Positions 41,905-49,453 of a DNA stretch of 64,000 nt are shown here, one piece after another. A model generated the notes under the pieces. The model was not told the origin of the DNA, did no database searches, and saw only the letters and a program-made list of their open reading frames with translations. Both the position numbers and the translations under genes were made by a program. The stretch's first letter is position 1. Every line of letters begins with the position of its first letter. Location: positions 1 to 64,000 of IMG/VR virus record IMGVR_UViG_3300033145_000777; one strand, given 5' to 3'. Origin of the DNA: a virus.

Positions 41905-42318
41905 TTGACGGTGATAACGTTATCATGGAAACCTGAAACAACCTTTCCTGAGCTTGCTGAGGGCTTGATCAATGAGTTTGAGAGACAAGCACTCACAAAG
42001 GAGGACATATTGTTTGCTTTCATGGCAATTAGATCAGCAGCATCTCGGATAGGATTGGACGTTGCGGGTGACGAAGAAGAGCCTCCTACGCCAGCAAGAC
42101 CAGAAGACGCTCCACCACTACCTCATGGAGACGCAAGCACAGTGTTGCTGAAAGCAGCTGAGATAACCATGTCTGCTGTTGGGATTGTGCAGAACCAGAC
42201 TGATTGGTTACATGAGAGACAGGAAATTACATCTCAAGCAATCGAGGCGATCAACGCTGACTTAGATTTAATAGCTAACGCAGTGGTTCAACTTGGAGGT
42301 GCTCTCCCTGCAAGATAG
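41905..42318 (+). CDS. Hypothetical protein, 137 aa
   Basis: TTG start. Two helical segments separated by a Pro/Glu-rich linker (EEEPPTPARPEDAPPLP). Looks like a two-domain adaptor. Not recognised. Confidence 0.55.
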   Translation: MTVITLSWKPETTFPELAEGLINEFERQALTKEDILFAFMAIRSAASRIGLDVAGDEEEPPTPARPEDAPPLPHGDASTVLLKAAEITMSAVGIVQNQTDWLHERQEITSQAIEAINADLDLIANAVVQLGGALPAR

Positions 42319-42340
42319 AAATAGAATTAAGGTTCTAAGT

Positions 42341-43321
42341 ATGAACCTATTGAAAGTTTCGGCAGGTGTTGAACCAGACTCTAGGCTTGTCGCCCTGTTC
42401 AAGAACAACCCAAACACAGAATCGGAAGTCAAGGTAAACATCGGTGACTGCGGCGAGCTTACCGTTGTTCACGGTGGGAACATCGTGGCTTCAGCTAAGA
42501 AAGCTGGAGTGAAAGAGATGTGGGTTGATGTAGAGTTACGGTCAGAGGGTTGGGTTGACTTCAAAATGCTAGTTGGTAAGGCATACGATGGAACTGAGCT
42601 TGACCAGGAACTTCTACACCCAGACTTCGCTCAATGGCATGTAACTAGGTCAACAGGAAAGAGGCTAAGGGAACTCCTACAGGACCTTGGTGACATCAAC
42701 GGGAAAACTATCTTAGTGCAAAACTGTGGAATCGGTTTCTTCTGCCATGAACTCGTGAAACGAGGAGCAACAGTAATCGGCTTAGACCCGTCTCTACATA
42801 AAATCAATGCAGCTAAACACCTCTCCAAGGTCTACGAAATGCCGAAAGACAACCCCACCTTCAAACACGGTAGCCTGTTGACTCATGGAACTGAGGACAA
42901 GTATTACGCTATTTTCTGGCAAGGTGGATACTGGACTACGTTGTTATCTAAAATAGATAACAGGCTTTTCCCCAACCAGTACATAGCTTTGGATTTGCTT
43001 GGAAACTACACAAACAGGCTATACGTTGAGCTAGAGCCAGGGGTACTAAGCAGGGAGATGAGCGACCCCTCGTTACCAGTTAGGACTTCTAAATGGGAGT
43101 CTTGGAAGGTAATATCCATCGCTGATTGGCCGCTTCTCAGGTACTTGAAGAGGGCTGAGGTATCAGCATGGGTGCGTCTTCTCGAAATTCTACGGCTGAG
43201 AAAGCGTGAAGACCTTGATCTAGTTAAGGCTGAGACCTGTTCAAAGTGTGGTAAACCAATGAGGTTCAATCCTTGCGGCGGGTTTTGGTGGTGCGTCTGT
43301 CAACAGGAGAGATCACAATGA
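42341..43321 (+). CDS. Class I SAM-dependent methyltransferase with zinc ribbon
   Basis: Start placed at ATG 42341, after the previous gene ends. TILVQNCGIGFFCHEL and GATVIGLDPS are motifs I and post-I of class I methyltransferases. An N-terminal region of about 100 residues is unassigned, and CSKCGKPM with WWCVCQ at the C-terminus forms a zinc ribbon. The substrate is not evident; a small molecule or surface component is as likely as nucleic acid. Confidence 0.65.
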   Translation: MNLLKVSAGVEPDSRLVALFKNNPNTESEVKVNIGDCGELTVVHGGNIVASAKKAGVKEMWVDVELRSEGWVDFKMLVGKAYDGTELDQELLHPDFAQWHVTRSTGKRLRELLQDLGDINGKTILVQNCGIGFFCHELVKRGATVIGLDPSLHKINAAKHLSKVYEMPKDNPTFKHGSLLTHGTEDKYYAIFWQGGYWTTLLSKIDNRLFPNQYIALDLLGNYTNRLYVELEPGVLSREMSDPSLPVRTSKWESWKVISIADWPLLRYLKRAEVSAWVRLLEILRLRKREDLDLVKAETCSKCGKPMRFNPCGGFWWCVCQQERSQ

Positions 43322-43701
43322 AAACTCTAGACGACATTAGAGCGAGGATGACGAAGCAAGAGAAGGATGCCGGAGATAGTATTATGTGGCAAGCTAGTGG
43401 TCATCATCCCCTTTGTATCTACCTTGTAGAGTCCTACACAAAAGGACACGAGGATCAAGTAGACGAACTCACAGAAGAGAACGTTATCAAAGAGATGGCG
43501 GGCTACATGCCATTCGCGGTTGGTAAAGCAGAAGATGAACGAGGTATCAGTGCAAGTCGTAGCATTTGGAAATACGAACAATGGCTATGGGTTCTGGAGG
43601 ACCCACTCGCTGATGAGATTGGTGACTTCGATGACTACGGCATGACCCATCTTCTAACCATTGCTGAGAAGTACAAACTATCAACCAAGGATGACCCATG
43701 A
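43318..43701 (+). CDS. Hypothetical protein, 127 aa
   Basis: Start at ATG 43318 inside the previous stop. Helical, soluble, with HHPLCIYLVESY and a DFDDYG segment. No family recognised. Confidence 0.6.
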   Translation: MKTLDDIRARMTKQEKDAGDSIMWQASGHHPLCIYLVESYTKGHEDQVDELTEENVIKEMAGYMPFAVGKAEDERGISASRSIWKYEQWLWVLEDPLADEIGDFDDYGMTHLLTIAEKYKLSTKDDP

Positions 43702-44255
43702 TGACTGAGATGATTGTTTGCCCATCCAAACTTGGGAACAAGACACGAGAAGAATGTAATGGGTGTCAATGGTGTAGTCTGGGGGATTGTCCTCCAGGGG
43801 CGTACTTTGTAAGGAACGAGGAGGGAGACAGGAAGCTCTTTGAGGATTATCTGTATGATCCCACGAGTATCGCTGATGAAAATGGACGCTGGAAGGTTGT
43901 GTTCAATGTTAGTGAAATCACTCTAGAGGAGCTGAAGGCGAAACTGGAAGGTATGTTCGGGTTGACTACCTGTAGTCGAGAAGGACTCTGGATATATGAC
44001 CTTGATAAACAAGAAGAAGAGACACAGCCAAATTATGACGGGGTGAGTGCTTTTGTTGGGATTCGACGGATGGTTGAAGAAAGGTTTTCCGAACATGAGA
44101 TCACAGGAGAAGGAGATTCCAAAGATTGGAAACTATACGCAGACGGCGATCTAGTGGCACATGGTTCAAGAGAGTCTGCGGCTTTCAGCTGGACACTGAT
44201 AGCAAAAGAGGTCAAGCAGATATACGATCTCATTAAGGACAAGGAGGTATCCTGA
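43698..44255 (+). CDS. Hypothetical Cys-cluster protein, 185 aa
   Basis: N-terminal cluster ECNGCQWCSLGDCPPG may bind zinc or Fe-S. The remainder is alpha/beta and acidic. Coupled to the Gp37/Gp68-type radical SAM gene downstream, possibly as partner. Confidence 0.55.
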   Translation: MMTEMIVCPSKLGNKTREECNGCQWCSLGDCPPGAYFVRNEEGDRKLFEDYLYDPTSIADENGRWKVVFNVSEITLEELKAKLEGMFGLTTCSREGLWIYDLDKQEEETQPNYDGVSAFVGIRRMVEERFSEHEITGEGDSKDWKLYADGDLVAHGSRESAAFSWTLIAKEVKQIYDLIKDKEVS

Positions 44256-45040
44256 TGGCAAAAAAGCTCCAGTTGAGGAAAGCTAAAGGCAGGATGTTCA
44301 CCACGCCTGACTGGACTTGTACTTTCTGGCAAGGTTGTTCACACCACTGCATCTATTGCTGTTCTATGTTGATGGGTATCGGTCATAAATTCAGGATGAT
44401 GGTGGACTTTAGCACCCTCAAGGACTTAGAGGTACGGGACTGTATAATCTACGTGAACAGTGCTCATGACACCTTCAGCAGGAAGCAGCTGGGAACTGAG
44501 AACGTTAACAAAATTCAGCAAGGCACAGATGTTCCCGTTGAGTGGATAAGGGACATGTTCGAATACATTACTAGGCAGGACCCTAGCATAACTTGGATGT
44601 TTGTCACAAAGAACCCCGCCGGGTATCTTGGATGGCTAAAGGAGCTAACTGAATTGAAGGATCGGGTGATCTTGGGTGCAACCATTGAAACAAACAGGTC
44701 TATGATCATGTACAGTCAAGCTATCAAGCCCCAGGTGAGGGCTTGGGTTCTGCACCACCTATCCCAGAAGCTTGGCTTCAAAACCTTGGTAAGCATTGAG
44801 CCTATGTTCAAGTTTGACCTTGAACTGTTCTCATCATGGATTAGTAGAATCCATCCAATGGTTGTGGAAATTGGGTTAGATGGTTGGGAGCATAAGCACA
44901 AGAAAAGCTTACCTCAACCTGACTTGGATGACTATCGGCAACTGAAGGAAATGTTAGATAGTATTGGGATCAAGGTGATCGAGAAGCCTAGTATTGATGC
45001 GTGGTTCGTAAGTGAGGCATTAAATAAGGTAACTGGTTGA
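44255..45040 (+). CDS. Phage Gp37/Gp68-type radical SAM protein
   Basis: 261 aa. WQGCSHHCIYCC is the CxxxCxxC motif, VTKNPAGYL and GATIETNRS are typical of the phage Gp37/Gp68 (DUF5131) family, and SIEPMFKFDLELF follows as usual. The family is widespread in phages and mobile elements; its reaction is not established. Fifth radical SAM protein of the window. Confidence 0.8.
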   Translation: MAKKLQLRKAKGRMFTTPDWTCTFWQGCSHHCIYCCSMLMGIGHKFRMMVDFSTLKDLEVRDCIIYVNSAHDTFSRKQLGTENVNKIQQGTDVPVEWIRDMFEYITRQDPSITWMFVTKNPAGYLGWLKELTELKDRVILGATIETNRSMIMYSQAIKPQVRAWVLHHLSQKLGFKTLVSIEPMFKFDLELFSSWISRIHPMVVEIGLDGWEHKHKKSLPQPDLDDYRQLKEMLDSIGIKVIEKPSIDAWFVSEALNKVTG

Positions 45041-45047
45041 ATAGATA

Positions 45048-45257
45048 ATGCCTAGATCATTGAACCACAAAATCAACTGTAAGATTCAGAAGTACAGGCT
45101 ACATAGAAACCCAGAGATGTACTGCAGGAGGTCTCCAACTGGTATCAGAAACACTGGTGTAAAGAAGTGCATCGGTTGTCCTATGGCTACTGTTGACACT
45201 AAATATGGGACTACTCCATATTTTAGCATAAAACAGTTGAAGGGTCTTAAGACCTGA
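45048..45257 (+). CDS. Small basic Cys protein, 69 aa
   Basis: Follows the radical SAM gene after 7 bp. Lys/Arg-rich, with MYCRRS and KKCIGCP. Possibly a metal-binding partner. Ends just before a conserved promoter. Confidence 0.55.
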   Translation: MPRSLNHKINCKIQKYRLHRNPEMYCRRSPTGIRNTGVKKCIGCPMATVDTKYGTTPYFSIKQLKGLKT

Positions 45258-45260
45258 ATA

Positions 45261-45311
45261 TTTCATCCATAAAATTTTTATAAGCCTAAAGGTTAGATGT
45301 ATTGACCCAAA
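45261..45311 (+). promoter_or_regulatory. Archaeal promoter, conserved viral type (diverged TATA)
   Basis: CCATAAAATTTTTATAAG and GTATTGACCCAAA before ATG 45312. The TATA element differs from the main type but the flanks agree. Confidence 0.75.
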
Positions 45312-45476
45312 ATGGAACCCCAAGTAACAGCAACCTGTGAGGCTATAGACTGTCATAAGAATACAGACGGAAAATGTACAACCACGCCTCACATTAACGC
45401 TAAAGGAATCTGCGTCTCCTTGCTGACAAGCATGGGATCCATTCGAGAAGCCTTCCCAGAAATGGATTTGTCTTAA
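45312..45476 (+). CDS. Small Cys-rich protein, 54 aa
   Basis: The start is fixed by the promoter. TCEAIDCHKN, GKCTTTPH and GICVS provide four Cys and a His, a probable zinc site. Not recognised. Confidence 0.6.
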   Translation: MEPQVTATCEAIDCHKNTDGKCTTTPHINAKGICVSLLTSMGSIREAFPEMDLS

Positions 45477-45477
45477 A

Positions 45478-45621
45478 ATGTGTTCGCAAAAATCATTAGA
45501 TAAAGTGAAGGCAGTTACTGAGATTCATTACAAAGCTAGAGGTAAAGATGGACGGATGATCCTGCTTGTCCATTCAGTAAGAAAGCAATGGGCTTCGAAG
45601 CTCTACGGGAGTGTACTTTAA
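45478..45621 (+). CDS. Hypothetical basic protein, 47 aa
   Basis: Two bases after the previous stop. Basic alpha/beta segment (KAVTEIHYKARGKDGRM). The 112 bp that follow hold no clear gene, only a promoter. Confidence 0.45.
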   Translation: MCSQKSLDKVKAVTEIHYKARGKDGRMILLVHSVRKQWASKLYGSVL

Positions 45622-45683
45622 GGACCTCAGTTTCTCAGGTTAAGGGGAAGCAGAGGTTGGCTCCAGCGCATTGTTTTCCACGA

Positions 45684-45726
45684 ATATATATAACTGCATT
45701 CCATGATTGTCCTTATTACAAGGAGG
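45684..45726 (+). promoter_or_regulatory. TATA box and strong Shine-Dalgarno
   Basis: ATATATATAA at 45684-45693 is a TATA box of a different type. AGGAGGG at 45720-45726 lies 7 bases before ATG 45734, so this transcript has a real leader, unlike those from the conserved promoter. Confidence 0.6.
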
Positions 45727-45733
45727 GAAATAA

Positions 45734-46009
45734 ATGAGTGAATCTTGTTTAGTTCAGAAGGTTGATCTTTTAGGTGTAGCGTGGCCTGTTTGGGTTTGTA
45801 AGAACACTGGAGTAGAGTACGGGACTCCTGAATGTGCTAACGTTATGATTTTTGGTGAGTGTAATCCAAGGGAGCCTGAATATTATCATCGTAGGATGAA
45901 ACTGAAGTACCGGAAAACTCACCCTGATCAGGTTACTATGAATGGTAACAATCTACGTGAGATATTCTGGGGAAATTCACAAAAAAAAATCGAGGTTGAG
46001 CTGAAATGA
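45734..46009 (+). CDS. Hypothetical protein, 91 aa
   Basis: Three Cys in the first half (CKNTGVEYGTPEC, GECNP) that could hold a metal, then a basic helix. Strong ribosome-binding site. Not recognised. Confidence 0.6.
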   Translation: MSESCLVQKVDLLGVAWPVWVCKNTGVEYGTPECANVMIFGECNPREPEYYHRRMKLKYRKTHPDQVTMNGNNLREIFWGNSQKKIEVELK

Positions 46010-46146
46010 GTAACTATGATAAGATGAAAGCCTTCGAGAAAGCCGCTGAGAGAGAAGGATTCAACACTGATCGGGTGTACGATAAAGACGTTGGGATAGC
46101 TGTAGTCTTCAAGGCTCCTCACACCCATAAAAAGGAGATTAAATAG
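46006..46146 (+). CDS. Hypothetical protein, 46 aa
   Basis: Coupled by 4 bp to the previous gene. A helix followed by a beta hairpin (VYDKDVGIAVVFKAP). Not recognised. Confidence 0.5.
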   Translation: MSNYDKMKAFEKAAEREGFNTDRVYDKDVGIAVVFKAPHTHKKEIK

Positions 46147-46147
46147 G

Positions 46148-46522
46148 ATGCCTCATGTGTATGAATGCGCGCGTTGTGGTGGCCTGATGTTGAACAAGGG
46201 AATGACTCTCCACCTCTCCCGCATCCACGGGATCACTGATGACGTCGCAGGGGTAGTTGATGATAGCCTCGACATCAAGATAGATCACCTAGACGTTCCC
46301 TTTGGCTCCGCTGGGTTAACCTATAAACTCGGTTCCGTTGTAGCTAAGTGGATGTTTGAGGTTGGAGGAGATCACTCGACAAAGTTTATCCGGGGTAACA
46401 TTATCCTGTATCGGCTGTGGGTGAATGAACGGGTGAGGACGGTCAACAATAGACCAGGGGTTGATGTGAGGGCTCCAACATACCTAGAGAACTACCTAAA
46501 AAATGAGGGGAAAATGGAATGA
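46148..46522 (+). CDS. C2H2-finger protein with C-terminal domain, 124 aa
   Basis: Residues 7-27 (CARCGGLMLNKGMTLHL to SRIH) form a C2H2 finger. The remaining 95 residues are alpha/beta and unassigned. Probably DNA-binding. Confidence 0.65.
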   Translation: MPHVYECARCGGLMLNKGMTLHLSRIHGITDDVAGVVDDSLDIKIDHLDVPFGSAGLTYKLGSVVAKWMFEVGGDHSTKFIRGNIILYRLWVNERVRTVNNRPGVDVRAPTYLENYLKNEGKME

Positions 46523-46899
46523 AACAAAAAATTAATCTCGGTCACATTGTTAAAGCTATAAATCGACCACTAATCATCATCCCGACTACTGACCCACATC
46601 CTCAACATGGTTGGCGTTCATGGGTAGAAATGGAAAATCCATCTGTGATTCATCTTGGAGACCCTAGTGATTTAGCCCATGAATTAGTACATGTACTGCA
46701 TTTTTCATTGGGTTGGGACTATGATAAAGCCTCAGAAATCATCGGAGTCTCATTTGAAGATGCACACAGAGCCTTTTTTGGAGAAAACGAGGAAATGGGT
46801 GAGGATGAAGAGGATTTCGCGGAAATGATGGCTCCCTATTTCGCAGAATCTATAATAAACGACCAAAACATGAGGGGAAAATGGAACAATGACACTTGA
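46519..46899 (+). CDS. Zincin-like metallopeptidase domain protein, 126 aa
   Basis: LAHELVHVLHFSLGWD carries HExxH, the zinc-binding motif of zincins, and EEDFAEMMAPYFAE could give the third ligand. Size and pattern recall small ImmA/SprT-like peptidases that cleave regulators or DNA-protein crosslinks. Active-site residues are intact. Confidence 0.6.
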   Translation: MKQKINLGHIVKAINRPLIIIPTTDPHPQHGWRSWVEMENPSVIHLGDPSDLAHELVHVLHFSLGWDYDKASEIIGVSFEDAHRAFFGENEEMGEDEEDFAEMMAPYFAESIINDQNMRGKWNNDT

Positions 46900-47212
46900 A
46901 CAAGATTGGATAAGAGTAAAGGAAGCCTTTCTTAAACTAAGAAATGATAGTTGGGCTCCTAAGATGTTTCTTTTCGCAAGAATAGAACACATGAGGAAGG
47001 CCAATAATAAGGGAATAGATTTCGCTATTAGAAGATTAAAGGCATCGGATGAATACAGGGGTAGAATAAAACTGTACGGTGGTCCATCAGGGTCTTATCC
47101 TCGTTATCCATTACGGTGTTATACTCCTTTAGTTAAAATGGAGCAAGTTTTTTCATTGATCGGTATTCCAGAACTTAATATCCGTAAAAATGGAGGTACT
47201 AAGGTAAAATGA
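46889..47212 (+). CDS. Hypothetical protein, 107 aa
   Basis: Overlaps the previous gene by 11 bp. Basic and helical, with GGPSGSYPRYPLRCY as a possible loop. Not recognised. Confidence 0.55.
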   Translation: MTLEQDWIRVKEAFLKLRNDSWAPKMFLFARIEHMRKANNKGIDFAIRRLKASDEYRGRIKLYGGPSGSYPRYPLRCYTPLVKMEQVFSLIGIPELNIRKNGGTKVK

Positions 47213-47472
47213 AACAGATGGATTTAATGGGTAAAGAGATGCCGGAGGAACTTACAAGAGATGGTCCTACTCCAAATGTGATCCTTCACGTTATAATTCC
47301 TGAGATGTGGTGTGAAGGAGATCTTACGCCTCATGGTAAAGTACCTTTGCCGTGTGATAAACCAAAGAACTTTGGTGAGGATGGTCAGTGTCGAGAATGT
47401 TATCTCGAATACTTGGAAGATCCTGAACGAGAGGATGATATGTACTGCACATCCATTAAAGGAGAGTGTTGA
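47209..47472 (+). CDS. Cys-rich protein, 87 aa
   Basis: Cys at MWCEG, LPCDK, GQCRECY, MYCTS and GEC give six possible ligands, perhaps two zinc sites. Coupled to the previous gene by 4 bp. Confidence 0.6.
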   Translation: MKQMDLMGKEMPEELTRDGPTPNVILHVIIPEMWCEGDLTPHGKVPLPCDKPKNFGEDGQCRECYLEYLEDPEREDDMYCTSIKGEC

Positions 47473-47475
47473 CGG

Positions 47476-47637
47476 ATAAATAGAATTGAAGAACTGAAAT
47501 CAAACCTTGACCTGGTTAACCAAAAACTTAGGAATAATCTATCACCTCAACAAAAATCAAGATTGATGAAAGGAAAATATAGGTTGAAAGGGAGAATCGC
47601 AGAGGCAGAATACAACCTAAAAAGGGAGAGTAGTTAG
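47476..47637 (+). CDS. Possible small coiled-coil protein, 53 aa
   Basis: An open frame after the previous stop encodes a charged helix (RIEELKSNLDLVNQKL, GRIAEAEYNLKRESS). There is no ATG, GTG or TTG at its 5' end, so an ATA start at 47476 would be needed. A GGAG lies 12 bases upstream. Kept as doubtful. Confidence 0.3.
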   Translation: MNRIEELKSNLDLVNQKLRNNLSPQQKSRLMKGKYRLKGRIAEAEYNLKRESS

Positions 47638-47781
47638 GTGAAAAAAACTAGAGCTGGACCACCCAAATGTGAAGTATGCGGGTCAATAATGGAGGCTTGG
47701 ACAAGGAAATACACGAAGGATAATAGCCTTCTATGGGTATGTCCCAAGTTCTGTAACGTCCAGAAAAACGGAGGCACTTAA
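47638..47781 (+). CDS. Small zinc-ribbon protein, 47 aa
   Basis: GTG start. CEVCGSIM and CPKFCNV make a four-Cys site. GGGAGAG upstream as ribosome-binding sequence. Confidence 0.55.
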   Translation: MKKTRAGPPKCEVCGSIMEAWTRKYTKDNSLLWVCPKFCNVQKNGGT

Positions 47782-47925
47782 GTGATTATTCCAAAAGAAA
47801 TCCATGAAGCTACATGCAAACGAATTACCAGAGAGTTCCTTGAAAAAAATCACCCAAACTTGATGAAAGCTCTTGATAAGATCGGTAAATCTGACCATAA
47901 AAGGGAGAGAACTTATGTAAAATGA
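47782..47925 (+). CDS. Hypothetical protein, 47 aa
   Basis: GTG start directly after the previous stop; its own stop overlaps the next ATG. Basic and helical (CKRITREFLEKNHPNLMKAL). Not recognised. Confidence 0.5.
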   Translation: MIIPKEIHEATCKRITREFLEKNHPNLMKALDKIGKSDHKRERTYVK

Positions 47926-48662
47926 ATTACTTTCAACCATACGGTGCAGGGGTAGACAGTAAAGCATTAAAAATAATCATACTTAATCAAGATAACTTTG
48001 ATACACCCGATTATCTAAACAATCCAATAGAATCTGTATTCGTAGACCCAGGAGCAGAGATGCCGGGAACAGTTGAGGATGTTCACGCTATGAATGAAAA
48101 GGACTGGAATATACGGATATTGAAACCAGATAACAAGGGATTCGATAACATTTACGATTTTTATTGGGCTGAAAAAATGGTTCCAATGTATAAGTTCCGT
48201 AGTTGCACCCATAAATTCAAACAACGACCACAGAGGAAATACTATAAGCAGTTTGAACCTTATACGCTTTTCATCGGGTTTGACTACTCGGAACGTCATA
48301 GGGTTATTGAGGAATCAAAGCTCAAGAAGGAGTTTTATAAGTATCCACTTGTTGATATGAAAATCACTAGGAAACGGTCAAAAAAGATTATTGAGGAATA
48401 TGGAGAAACCGTGCCTCCTAAATCGGGGTGCTTTTTCTGTATCTATCAGAGCCGTGAATCTTGGTATGCTTTGATGAGGGATTATCCTGTTCTGTTCTGG
48501 AAATCAGTGGCCTTGGAGGAAAACTGTGAAAAGATGAATCTCAGGGCGAAAGGAACCTTGAGAGGTCTGTATCCTCCACCAGCTACTTTTCAAGAAGTTG
48601 ATATGGGTTGTAGACAATGTATGTTTGGGTTAGATCCAAACATCCGTAAAAGGGGAGAGTAG
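47922..48662 (+). CDS. PAPS-reductase-like (adenine nucleotide alpha hydrolase) enzyme
   Basis: 246 aa. YGAGVDSKALKI is the SGGxDS-like pyrophosphate-binding loop. VFVDPGAEMPGTVE matches the FxDTGxExPxT segment of the PAPS reductase/DndC superfamily, and KFRSCTHKFK the substrate Arg/Cys region. GCFFCIYQS and MGCRQCMFG are two C-terminal CxxC pairs. The superfamily activates sulfur or ligates thio groups. No DndB/D/E partners are visible, so the substrate is open. Confidence 0.65.
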   Translation: MNYFQPYGAGVDSKALKIIILNQDNFDTPDYLNNPIESVFVDPGAEMPGTVEDVHAMNEKDWNIRILKPDNKGFDNIYDFYWAEKMVPMYKFRSCTHKFKQRPQRKYYKQFEPYTLFIGFDYSERHRVIEESKLKKEFYKYPLVDMKITRKRSKKIIEEYGETVPPKSGCFFCIYQSRESWYALMRDYPVLFWKSVALEENCEKMNLRAKGTLRGLYPPPATFQEVDMGCRQCMFGLDPNIRKRGE

Positions 48663-48666
48663 TTAG

Positions 48667-49002
48667 GTGATGCAGGAAATTGACCCAAGAGTAGAAGCTC
48701 GTATGGATGATCCGAATGCTCCAACACTCAAGTCGAAGTACATTATGAGTCTTGTTGTTATTGCTAAACCTAAGACATGGATATACGCTATCCTGACCAA
48801 GGATACTCATGACATCATGGGGAAGGTGAGGTGGTATGGTATGACTTACATCTTTGAACCCAACAATGACCCAAGATATGTTGACAGGTTCTATGAGAGT
48901 TGCTTGAGGGCTATCGCTGACTTTATCCATGACTTGAAGGAAGAAAGAAAAGAAGCCAAGAAAAGGAGAGAGATTCGGAGGAGTAATGATGACATGGTAT
49001 GA
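48667..49002 (+). CDS. Hypothetical protein, 111 aa
   Basis: GTG 48667 or ATG 48670. Beta-rich middle and a strongly charged C-terminal helix (DLKEERKEAKKRREIRR). Not recognised. Confidence 0.55.
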   Translation: MMQEIDPRVEARMDDPNAPTLKSKYIMSLVVIAKPKTWIYAILTKDTHDIMGKVRWYGMTYIFEPNNDPRYVDRFYESCLRAIADFIHDLKEERKEAKKRREIRRSNDDMV

Positions 49003-49111
49003 GACAATTTTTTATGCTTGCCTGTATGCTTGGGTTGGGCTTGGGTTTGGTTTCTGGTTGAGGCGTGTCTGGGATTACAATAAAGAGGAGGAGAAGAACC
49101 ATGAAAACTGA
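48986..49111 (+). CDS. Small single-TM protein, 41 aa
   Basis: A hydrophobic segment (FYACLYAWVGLGFGFWL) then a charged end. GGAGGAG immediately upstream acts as ribosome-binding site, favouring ATG 48989. Function unknown. Confidence 0.5.
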   Translation: MMTWYETIFYACLYAWVGLGFGFWLRRVWDYNKEEEKNHEN

Positions 49112-49256
49112 TCGCCTCAAGACACATTCAGACCAATATACCTATCCTAACTCATCGAAACATCAGTTATCAAATCAACCATTTTTACTGCTCTATTTAA
49201 ACAATTAAACCGTATTACGGGTTTCACTCAACTATGACCCCCTGAAATCAAAGTTC

Positions 49257-49292
49257 TTATATAATATCATGCATGAATATCATGCATATCAT
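49257..49292 (+). promoter_or_regulatory. TATA box overlapped by ATATCATGCAT direct repeats
   Basis: TTATATAA at 49257-49264 is followed by ATATCATGCAT at 49264-49274 and again at 49277-49287, then a partial copy ATATCAT at 49286-49292. The 13-bp spacing of the two full copies and the overlap with the expected transcription start suggest an operator for the RHH protein encoded next. Confidence 0.55.
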
Positions 49293-49315
49293 ACACGTTC
49301 CTCATGTGGTTTACT

Positions 49316-49453
49316 ATGGTGAAAACAATTAGAATTGAAAACATTCCCGACATTCTATATGAAAGGCTCGTAGAACTCAAAAAACAGCATAAAGTTAAGA
49401 GGTGGATTGATTTTCTTTGGATAGTAGAGAAAGTGATGGAAAAATACGAGTAA
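49316..49453 (+). CDS. Ribbon-helix-helix protein, 45 aa
   Basis: TIRIENIPDILYERLVELKK is the strand-helix start of an RHH fold; a second helix ends the protein. It overlaps a nuclease gene by 37 bp and has repeat operators upstream, the layout of an autoregulated antitoxin-like repressor. The region is AT-rich compared with neighbours. Confidence 0.6.
   Translation: MVKTIRIENIPDILYERLVELKKQHKVKRWIDFLWIVEKVMEKYE

Noticed and set aside
43327-43741. Minus-strand frames around 43.3-43.7 kb
   Set aside because: They lie opposite tightly coupled + strand genes and show no motifs.
49101-49208. 35-codon frame before the RHH operon
   Set aside because: Low-complexity content, no clear ribosome-binding site, and it ends in an AT-rich intergenic stretch; too weak to call.
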